DNA of 64,000 nucleotides from Pezicula radicicola. Its lineage: Eukaryota; Ascomycota; Leotiomycetes; Helotiales; Dermateaceae. Where the stretch lies: NCBI GenBank assembly GCA_003008705.1, contig PDUO01000070.1, forward strand, positions 65,206-129,205, given 5' to 3'. Positions 55,846 to 64,000 of this stretch are shown piece after piece. The translations under genes were made by a program, and so were the position numbers. Position 1 is the first letter of the stretch, and each line of letters starts with the position of its first letter. The notes beneath the pieces are model-generated. The model was not told the origin of the DNA. It did not search any database and saw only the letters and a program-made list of their open reading frames with translations.

Positions 55846-58054
55846 TCAAGTCTTCCTCAAAACCAACACCAACCAGCCGAGGATTCTATAGCCCGCAATA
55901 ATCCCTATCATAATTCCAACCCACTCTCCCTCCAAGCCGGTATCATAATTAAAAGCTGCTAGTACAGCCGTGCCTCTAATCTTCCCAACAGAAGCTAGGT
56001 CACTTGTATACATGCACTGAAACCCACTTTGACTATTGCCCGGACAATCAAAGGTCCGACTCTGAAATTGGTTGACCAGCATACCCTGAAAAACGTAGGC
56101 CTGGTAGTCAATATAATGAAACACGTATTTCCAGAAACTGTTCAAGATAGTCATGGGTACCAGGAATCCATCTACACACATCCAAAGGCCGTTGGCGAAC
56201 GCTGTAACTGCGAGAGCTACGACGAAAATAGGGAAGATGGAGCTCACGAGAACGACGAGTGATTCGGCGGCGACTAGATCGAGAAATAGCCACATCACCC
56301 ACATCCAGAACGCACTGGCATCAGGCCGGAAGTTTGACAGCCAATACTCAATTACGGAGAAGAGGAGTGCAATGAGGAATAAATAGGGGAGGCCAATAAG
56401 GAAATTGGCGACCGTGAAGGCGAGGGGGCCACAGAGACCATTTGCTCTTTCTTTGGCGAAAGTAGCTCGATCCTCAAGGAAGGCAGGTACGTATGCAACC
56501 GCCATGAAGGATATGAATGCTGAGCCGAAGAATATGGCATTGATGAAAGGTTGAATGTAGGTTTGTTCCGTTTTGAGGCGGAGGAAAACTGTTCCCATAA
56601 GAATAGCCAAACTGATGTACTGGACAATGGAAGAGTTAGCATTACCTCTTTAAGAATTTTCCAGAAGTGAAGAATAACTTTTGATGTCTCACGACTTGAG
56701 AATCAACCTAGAAAGGAAATAAAGAGCATCCCGTGCATGCTTACCATCGCTATGCGGATACCATAAGCCACGACATCGCGATAGGATTTAATCCACGATC
56801 GATGAAGAAGAACAACTGGAATGGCAAATGCATTTTGCTTCTGCGATTTCATGAGAGTGACGTTAGGTCCGTTCTTCTCTTCGTCACCCGTATCTTGCAT
56901 AGTATTGTCGATATCTGCCTTTATGGCGCCCGACTCGTAAGGCTTCTCCCAAGCCTCTTGGATGTGGTTTACGCGGGCATGAACTTCATCCCCCTCACGG
57001 GCAAGGTCGGTATTGATGAGATCGAGGAGGAATTCGGCTGGGTTGATCTCCATTGGCATTTCGTACCCGATGCCACTGAAGTAGTGGCGCACTGCTGTTG
57101 GAGGCCCAAAGTAGCAAGTCTTGCCTAATGAGAGAAGACAAAGCCTGTCGAATAGATTGTAAGTTGACGTGGATGGCTGGTGAATCGATGCGATGATGAC
57201 CAACTGACGATGTATTAGTGATAGGAGAGACAAGTAGCTGGTTAGAAGCTTACATTATTCCTCCTCCCAATCTTCTTGATGTAATTCATTACTTCATAAC
57301 TGAGAGCTGAATCCAATCCACTTGTTGGCTCGTCAAGAAAGAGGATCTTGGGCTCAGTAACCAAACGGCTTGCAACACCCAGTCGCTTTTTCTGCCCACC
57401 ACTGAGACCTTTCTTGATAGGTGTGCCTACAATGGTGTTTGTTTGCGCCGTCATACCAAAGCTGGCAATTAGATCGTCGACTCTTTGCAGTCGCTCCTTC
57501 TTGGAGACCGAACTATGCTTAATCAGCTCATAGCTTGGTAATTTGGGGACAAATAATGGAACTTACGAAGGTAGAGCAAGTCGTGCGGCAAAATTCATAG
57601 TCTCACGGACTGTCAAGCTGCCTATCAAAGCATCTTCTTGTTCGACATACACAGAGAGGTGTCTCAGATGCTGCCAGTCTATCTTTTGTCCATTGACGAT
57701 AACATCCCCTCGTGTAGTCGCTCCTGATGCGGCAGCACGGTGAGCCAGCGTATTGAGCAGAGTGGTCTTTCCTGAACCTGAGGGCCCCATGATGGCTATC
57801 ATTTCACCTGCCTTGACCAGACCGTTTGCGTCGCTTAGAATTGTAAGAAGCGACTTGGTGACACGGTCCTTGACCGTGACGGTCATGGACTTCCATCCGA
57901 ATGACTTTACAATGTCGTTGACGAGGTGGGCACTTGGAACGCGATTCAACTCAGAGTCTTTGTCTTGCAATATTTCTCCTTCTACGGATCCTCCGGTATC
58001 ATTGGGATGATTGGCGGTTAACTTTGGAATCTCGGGGCTGGATTGAGAGCCCAT
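55846..58054 (-). CDS. ABCG (WHITE-type) half transporter
   Basis: Exons 58054-57567, 57512-57254, 57203-56745 and 56619-55846; 659 residues, normal for a half transporter with nucleotide-binding domain first. Walker A is GPSGSGKTT (about residue 90), signature LSGGQKKRLGVASRL, Walker B ILFLDEPTSGLD, and the switch region VIIASIHQPS. Six membrane passes follow in the last exon, including INAIFFGSAFISFMAVAYVP, LAFTVANFLIGLPYLFLIAL and LVVLVSSIFPIFVVALAVTA. Such proteins dimerise and export lipids or xenobiotics across the plasma membrane. The last intron (56620-56744, 125 bp) also contains a second acceptor-like CTTTCTAG. Substrate unknown. It stands between two decayed regions but is itself intact. 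Confidence 0.93.
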
Positions 58055-58726
58055 GATGACAGCAAGTAATTACAATTACTTAAAAATAGAGCAATTCAAA
58101 GGTTTGGCAATTCTAAAAGATGGATAAGGAACAAATTGGTGAGAAAGAGAGTGAGATCAAAGAGAGCCATTTTCATTATTTGTACCTATCTCTACTAAAA
58201 TGGTAAGCACTACAAAGTGCCAAAGACGATTCAGAAATTCTGGACCGAGTCTTCCGGAAGTTGAGTTGAGATGAACTTTGACAAAACCTAACATCTGAGG
58301 CTTAGCCATTATGAAGATACTGTAATCGGCGAGCACCCGAGGGAGTTATAATGTGATGTTGCAAGAAGTTGAAGTCCGGTAAATTATGGTCGGCGACTTA
58401 GTCAAAGCTTAGCCGGATTTAGGAGCGGTTCGCGATTTTATATGTTGTTGTTCGGGATTTTAAAGAGACAAGCTTCTCACCTACTTATAATAATAATCTT
58501 GTAATCTCTTATATTTTTCCTTACCTAAATCCTAGCGTTTATTCTAGTATACTTCTAGATCTTGTTTCTCCTAAGTAAGCTATTGTTATCTACAATATAC
58601 TTATATAGTTGTAAGCGGCCATTCAGGGGAATAAGAGTCTATAACGAGTTAGGATGTTCCTCTGATTTTGTTTAACCTTAGAGCCAGCGCAGGGTTTTGT
58701 GCCGTATACAAACCGCACAATGGCCA
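58055..58726. other. Intergenic, upstream of ABCG gene
   Basis: Promoter side of the ABCG gene, followed by decayed sequence continuous with the HET relic. No gene recognised. Confidence 0.4.
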
Positions 58727-61340
58727 TTATATATTGTAGCTCTGCGGCATCTCCGCCATTTTTGTATAGTTGTATCTACCTATAAGAAGCGGTATATCGA
58801 CATTCCCTTCCAAATTTAGTATAATTTCCATCTGGCTACCCAATACGGAAAGTCTGTACAATCCTTGCCCCTCCTTGCTCGACCATTTCTCCATGCATGA
58901 TCCCATGAACATAACTGTATCAAATTGTAAGCACAGCGAGATGTACAGAATGGCTTTTCGGCTTACCTCTCTCCAACGAGGTAATGCAGGTCATTGTATT
59001 CCCGTAAAATGAAAGGGACTTTTCCCTCCACCTAGAACAGCAACAACACCCCCACAACACTTTCATTCTGGGCGATTCCAATATAGCCTTTGGTGCTCAA
59101 AAAAAAAGTTATTTTCAAAGTAATAGCCCCGAGGATTGGCAGTGTTGATGTTTGAAGTCTTTTCAATAAGTTCGTCTTGCTGTTTCTCCATCACTGGCGG
59201 GAATATCCCTACATCTGGCATCAGAGAGCTATTCAACACATCTAGGTGTGACACAGACTTCTCGCTGTCGAGATATTCTGTTACTGCATTGCCAAAAAGG
59301 ATTATCCAGAATGCATCATGTCGATTATGGTCGGAGAAGGTATAATTTGATGTTTTCAGCGGCTCGTATATTTTCTTCCACTCAGAAAAGATAACGAAGC
59401 GTTGCTCAGTAGAGCCCAGCATAACCTCACCAATTTCAGCGATCTGGTCGACGAAGATACAGTACAGTACTAGGTCATAATTATCCGGCCACCCACACTA
59501 TACAACCTAACCTACCAAATTCAAAACTATAATAACTTTTTATTTATAATAGTAATAAAGCTGATATTTTGCGATATTAAAGAAAAATACTTAATATTTA
59601 ATATAAAATATAAAATATAAGTACTTTTATATACCTTTTTAGGAATCCTTAAAAATAATATACTTCTATGAACCCTCGATCACCTTGAATATATGGCATA
59701 TGGAGAAAGTGTAGAATATGGTGAAAATCATGAATGAAGGCTTGATTGCCTCCGCCCATTAAGTGGGAGGAAGCCTAGGCTTATATATTAAAGGAGAGGC
59801 ACCCAAAATGGGCCCAGATCCATACAAAATGAGGCATTTAAGATGTCGATCCATTAATATAAAAATGGTGCCATACTGGGCCAGAATGGTCGGAATTAAT
59901 CTGCGATTTCGGAGGGATCGGCGGGCGCCAGGGCCACCAGAAATGAAGATATATTAGAAACACGTGATTACAGGCCGACAACTTCTCATTAATCAAAATA
60001 AAAGCCATTTTAGGGTCTTAAATATATTTAACTAATTTAAATAATACTAAGATTTTATAAAGATTTAATAATAGTTACTACTTATATAAGGGTTTAAAGT
60101 TAAAGGTCTAAAAATTTTAATAAAAAAAAGCGACTTTTATATAGAAAAATTAAGATATTTAATTTTCTAAAAAACGAAAAAGAATACTAGACTATGTATT
60201 ATAATACTACTTATACTTTTATAGCTATTAGATAATTAATTTATATATAAAAAATAATCTGCATTTAACATTTAGATACTATTAATAACTAAGTTTTAGA
60301 GATGTTGCTATTAGAAGTATATAGGTTATCGGCAAATGCCGGATAATTATGACCGGTCACGTACAGTACCATCCACATGCAAATTGCGCGAGTCCTCAGA
60401 GAACTGGAAGTGCGGGTCCATTCCATCTACGGCATGATTTTGAGATTGATCTAAAGTAGTCGTGTTACACAGCACACGAGCTCTGTGGCTGTCCATCTCA
60501 GGCCGTCCAAACATCCAATTGGGAACCCAGCTAGGAAGATAGGCATGCATCTAGTCTTTCTCATCAGAGGAGTGAAAGACTGTAGCTTGCATGATGTCTA
60601 AGACACCACCAAGGAAAAGAAGTTCTCGCGCCGTATGGATGCAGACGTCGCCAGCTGTCTTGGTATAATCAGGAATGATACGTTTGCGGATTTGGCCGTT
60701 CTCAGGACAAAGTCCCAGCAAAGAGTAAATGATATCTCGAGGGTCACTAGCCAAACGCTCACGTTGCTGATTAAGTAAGTTAACAAAATGGTAGACTTCA
60801 TTTTGGACGTCTTTCGCGAGTTCCAGTCTTGTGAATCTCATCAAAGTTAGGTGTTGTGAACGGACTTCCCCATTATCGAGTCCACAATTCTGTCTCAAGA
60901 TTCCTACAAACGTGACTTGGCCGTAAAAAGTGTCAAATGGAACCCCCTCTGGCATTCCACCAATGTAAATCATGGGTTCTTGAGCAAGTACTGTTTCTTG
61001 AAATGTCCAAGCTCGTTTCCACCACGGTCTATCCAGCAGCTTGCCAAGTGCGTGATCTCCAGCTTCCATGCGGCTAACTATGTGAGGATATTTCTGATAC
61101 AGAAGATTCCCGTCTAACCGTTGGCCTGTATGAATTTGAGGTCTGAACAAATCAGGCCGGTGATACTGATGAGTCTGTCGCAGTATCTCGGCGCAATCTT
61201 TAGCGCTATGAAACAAATGGTAAAGTTCTTTCTTCGTACTTTTGCTTTCCGGACCTAGTCATATGATTATTTTACGTGCTTGTTTGTATATGCAATCCAT
61301 TTGTTGTACCTGACTTACCGTATTAATTGGCAAATAAAAT
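58727..61340 (-). pseudogene. HET-domain gene, truncated and interrupted
   Basis: Read from high to low coordinate: SQVQQMDCIYKQARKIII (about 61262-61315), a TGA at 61259-61261 where the family has Trp, then LGPESKSTKKELYHLF. RPWWKRAWTFQETVLAQEPM and DPRDIIYSLLGLCPENG follow (60650-61070). TAG at 60551-60553 is in frame before LPSWVPNWMFG. An 890-bp TIR insertion (59471-60360) comes next. The downstream part resumes as VDQIAEIGEVMLGSTEQRF, then SEWKKIYEPLKTSNYTFSDH (59350-59445). Near 59000 two shifts interrupt VPFILREYNDLHYLVGES, which continues across a GTAAGC..ATACAG intron as YVHGIMHGEMVEQG. The first HET block (ALSYCWG) is missing, cut off by AT-rich repeat DNA. Clear family, certainly non-functional. 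Confidence 0.88.
59471..60360. mobile_element. 890-bp non-autonomous TIR element with 9-bp target duplication
   Basis: The left end carries GGTCATAATTATCCGGC at 59473-59489 and the right end its exact reverse complement at 60338-60354. The nonamer GTACAGTAC directly abuts both sides (59462-59470 and 60361-60369). A 9-bp duplication is typical of Mutator-like elements (hAT gives 8). The outermost bases differ (TA on the left, GGTCAC on the right). The interior is AT-rich, with a more GC-balanced core at about 59690-59960 that includes a CCTCCGCCC..GGGAGG hairpin. No transposase frame. It interrupts the HET gene. Confidence 0.82.
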
Positions 61341-61365
61341 AATATCTTATAGTCAAATTTAAAGT

Positions 61366-61951
61366 CTTAGGCTAAAGTAACCTATTATATTATTCTATAA
61401 TTAGTATCTTAACTAATAAGAGGTATAGTTTAGCTTAATAAGTAGTCTCTTTTAATAATATTAATAACTAAATCTCTTAAGAACTCCCCCTACTTTAAAT
61501 CGTCCTTATTTTTACTTAAAGTCTTACTTAATAACCTTATAATATTAAGTAATATTAATTATAAGCCCTAGGGGTCTTTAGAGCTTTATAGAGGCCTCTA
61601 TTGAGGTTATTTAGAGCCCTCTAAAGCGACCCCTTAAATATCTTTAACTCTACTACTATAATCTTAATATATACCCTCTATTCTTATATATAAGCTTAAG
61701 CTTAAGGTTGTTTTTGTGTTTATTAGTCTCTTAGGGCTTATTTTTTATATAAATTAAAGCTACATAAATCTATAGTTATTTCTTATCTATTTATATTAGA
61801 AAATACTACTTAGCTTAAACCAGTATATACAATAATATAGCTTACTAAGGAACTTCTAATTAGCTATATAAGTAAGATAATAGCTTTGCGATTTAGGCTA
61901 AAATTAACCTATTATCTTATTCTACTAATTTATCTTATTTACTAATTAATA
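61366..61951. repeat. AT-rich repeat relic bounded by 57-bp direct repeats
   Basis: A stretch at 61366-61422 (starting CTTAGGCTAAAGTAACCTAT) recurs in the same orientation at 61891-61951 (TTTAGGCTAAAATTAACCTA). The two share most bases over about 57 bp. The DNA between is extremely AT-rich without open frames. Direct terminal repeats could be short LTR remains or a tandem duplication. The block lies exactly where the 5' part of the HET gene should continue. Confidence 0.6.
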
Positions 61952-62234
61952 TAGCATTTGTTCTTAAGAGGTTGGCAAAGCTTTTGGCCGTCTCATCATT
62001 CGGGAGGAACTGGAGATCAACTTCTATATGGCGATGGATGGACCTAGTAATGACTGTATGCATCTTGTAACTACTGTTTTCGATCAGTTGGGCGTTGTCA
62101 AGAGATAATGGATTCTGGATCTTGTCTCGAAGGGGTCTGAAGTATGGACGCACACCATAAGCTACGGAGACTTCCTAGTCGTTGAGAACGTTGAAGTAAG
62201 CATGACACATCGTTGAAACGGTGTTGGTAAAACC
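61952..62234 (-). other. Unidentified open frame stretch
   Basis: On the minus strand about 72 codons read without stops (RPYFRPLRDKIQNPLSLDNA, later HIEVDLQFLPNDETAKSFAN). I do not recognise it, it has no evident start or splice sites, and it runs into the AT-rich repeat block. It may be a piece of a decayed gene. Confidence 0.25.
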
Positions 62235-62540
62235 ATAATGTAGGCTGTTCTCAAGCTTGCCGGCGAGAAGGGTGCTGTACATGCGTTTTATTGGGCAACA
62301 CAGCTGAACACAGCTCCGGATGCATCCTTTGGAAAGCCTGACTCTGCAACTACGTTCACTGCGAACAAAGCTCGAGCCGTTGCATTTTACAGATGGGTGG
62401 GGTTTCGTCGTATCGGAACTTCACATTAGTTCTGTTACACCATGGATTCATATGATCGGTCTCGCCGTCTTCCAGCCACAGAGGGCTTTGATCCTGTCGA
62501 GAATCTTGTTCCAAGCCCTTCAGCTATAGATACCAGCGGA
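62235..62540 (+). pseudogene. Acetyltransferase-like relic
   Basis: In one plus-strand frame: AGEKGAVHAFYWATQLNTAP, then ANKARAVAFYRWVGFRRIGT and, after an in-frame TAG at 62427-62429, FCYTMDSYDRSRRLP. The pattern (A..FY...GFRRIG.S.WFC) is the C-terminal part of GNAT-type acetyltransferases, with Trp expected at the stop (a G-to-A change). No start and no N-terminal domain are visible. Family assignment is tentative. Confidence 0.45.
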
Positions 62541-63178
62541 TCTTTGTTCTAGTAGACTTCTAGGGACATCACCCTGCTCGAATTGACAATGGTCTAGCCA
62601 TGGGAATAGGTAGCAGATGATGGGAGAAGTCTAAGGATTTTCATTACCTAGAACTGAAGATATTCGATTACATGTCTTTTCCCCACCTCGGTCCAAAGGG
62701 ATCCGGGGATAAATTCCATGAATCAGGGCTAGGAACTGATGGTCTCCCATGGTTCGTGTTCATTGTTCGGAAAAGGGGTGAGATTCTGCTGCACCTCATG
62801 GGATCAATTGAGCTAATATGCCCACAATGCACGGCTCCCAGTTGGCAGGAAAAGTGCTTCGTGCGAAAATAAATTAAACGCCAACTACCCAATACATAGA
62901 ATGATATAAATTGCAAAGTGTGTCATAGCATCTCCCACATTATCTGAGGACCCCCCTGGACGAAAGGAGAGAGGCATTAAGAATATTTATCCCAAAGCAA
63001 GAATAAGTAAGCTCTAGGCCGAGCAAAAGGAATCGAAAGGTATCATTGCGGCATCGCGTCGTCAAACAGAATCGCTGCATGGCGTGGTTTACAAGTAGTA
63101 CTAACCAATGAACGGCCTTAGAAGGCCAATCTCACCAGCGGGTTTTTGTCGACTACTCAAAAGATAACTCTAGGATCC
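62541..63178. other. Intergenic, nothing recognised
   Basis: No gene or repeat recognised on either strand. Confidence 0.35.
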
Positions 63179-63853
63179 TCAATCCTGCGGCGAAAGGAAT
63201 GGCTTCTCCCGGACCTCCGGACAATGTACATCGATACTTGTATCTGGAGTGCGAAGTATGAACAACCACTTGATCTGTCCATTCCACAATTTCCACCTTG
63301 TGCTCCAACTCAGGCGTTTGAAATGAATTGTGCAGTGCTGGACGAAGCCAATGGGAACCCGATTTGTCGTGGAGACTCGAAACTTTCGAGAAGAGCCATT
63401 ACCGACCGTGGTTGCGCATTCCACAAACACATGAATCGCATTGGCTGTTCGTGATGGTATTCGAGAATAGATCACCCCTCGCTGGTCTATATTTCTTAGC
63501 AACTTTCACTCGAGGGTAGTAATCGACTCACCTTTTAATGTCTCCCTTGGGCGTGTTTGTAACGAACTGCTGTTGCGGTCATACACAAGAACGTTACGGT
63601 ACTTGCTTCGTTCGCCGAAGCAAGAGAAGGCTGTATCTCCCGGAGAATCAAGTTCTGCTCGGATCCAGCTCGGCTGCAACTCAAACGAACAGACAGATGA
63701 CGGGAATGAAGTCGCCCGTAAAAGTCGCGTTAGTTGTTCGTGCTGTTTCTCTTTTTCGGCCAGACAATCGTGGTAAGCATGGCGCAAGTTTTTTGCAGTA
63801 ACGATCAAATCGTCGTGATTTAGTTGCTCTAAGTCCTCATCCGCTGTGCCCAT
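63179..63853 (-). CDS. Hypothetical protein, two exons, 3' end uncertain
   Basis: Exon 1 63853-63532 (ATG at 63853), intron 63487-63530 (44 bp, GTGAGT..ATAG), exon 2 63486-63179; 209 residues in this model. No family recognised. Exon 1 begins MGTADEDLEQLNHDDLIVTA and has a helical, charged stretch (CLAEKEKQHEQLTRLLRATS). The end of exon 2 is doubtful: another frame over about 63150-63310 reads ELEHKVEIVEWTDQVVVHTS, then YRCTLSGGPGEAIPFAAGLR, which looks more protein-like. A second intron or a frameshift between about 63310 and 63420 would join them. Confidence 0.45.
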
Positions 63854-64000
63854 GATGAAAAATAATAAGACCCTTTCTGGTAGTCAAAAACGTAAAGAGG
63901 CTGAAGAGTGATTGATGGAGTCAGGGAGGGAAGGGAACATAATATGAAGTGTACCACTAAAGGTGCTAGAAGCTACTGCATAATCGTGGATGCTTTCGAC

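Noticed and set aside
1..64000. CRISPR arrays, rRNA genes or a biosynthetic gene cluster
   Set aside because: No such repeats or rRNA sequence were seen, and no polyketide synthase, peptide synthetase or terpene cyclase is present.

Overview
The window is nuclear DNA of a filamentous ascomycete (Pezizomycotina). Genes carry short introns (about 44-270 bp) with GT..AG borders and CTAA-type branch sites. Protein families are typical of these fungi: Zn2Cys6 regulators, HET-domain proteins, rhodopsin-domain membrane proteins, ABCG transporters. Gene-rich blocks alternate with AT-rich, ORF-poor blocks in which old genes carry stop codons of the C-to-T or G-to-A kind, as repeat-induced point mutation (RIP) would leave. 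A Leotiomycetes-like source is a guess from overall style only. Exon borders were worked out by hand by requiring splice sites and reading frame to agree across each gene.

Layout. 1-1.5 kb: catalase relic and an unexplained reading frame. 2-4.1 kb (+): tRNA dimethyltransferase TRM1. 4.9-6.2 kb (+): broken HET-domain gene. 6.2-7.8 kb: AT-rich spacer with a TIR element (MITE). 7.8-9.5 kb (-): Zn2Cys6 regulator. 12.2-14.5 kb (+): RBR ubiquitin ligase. 15.2-18.9 kb (+): ROG1/DUF676-type lipase. 19.3-20.5 kb (-): electron transfer flavoprotein beta subunit. 21.2-22.9 kb (-): rhodopsin-domain membrane protein with a MITE in an intron. 24.8-26.9 kb (+): Acinus-like SAP protein. 27.6-29.0 kb (+): DUF2461 protein. 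29.4-30.0 kb (-): tyrosinase relic. 30.7-31.9 kb (-): PhyH-type dioxygenase. 32.4-34.2 kb (+): second Zn2Cys6 regulator. 34.6-36.9 kb (-): coiled-coil protein. 38.5-39.5 kb (+): cyclin L-type protein. 40.2-40.9 kb (-): DJ-1/PfpI protein.

The second half continues with 41.6-44.5 kb (-): HeLo-like/ankyrin gene with two stop codons. 45.1-46.6 kb (-): diacylglycerol/sphingosine kinase-type lipid kinase. 47.0-47.8 kb: degenerate 235-bp tandem repeats beside a small orphan gene. 49.9-50.5 kb (+): GNAT acetyltransferase with a frameshift. 50.8-51.9 kb (+): unknown conserved-looking protein. 52.9-54.2 kb (+): secreted PLC-like phosphodiesterase. 54.2-55.8 kb: AT-rich decayed DNA. 55.8-58.1 kb (-): ABCG half transporter. 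58.7-61.3 kb (-): second broken HET gene carrying an 890-bp TIR insertion with a 9-bp target duplication. 61.4-63.9 kb: AT-rich repeat relic, an acetyltransferase-like relic and a small hypothetical gene.

The intact genes are unrelated housekeeping and regulatory functions; I see no biosynthetic cluster. The coherent theme is decay: three incompatibility-type genes (two HET, one HeLo-like/ankyrin), a tyrosinase and a catalase are all broken, and they sit next to small transposons and AT-rich blocks. A MITE family whose members end in TACCGTA-like repeats occurs at least three times. I did not find a convincing wholly new system. The best leads are the MITE inside an intron, the probable 4-nt micro-exon in the second regulator, and the precisely bounded insertion in the HET gene.
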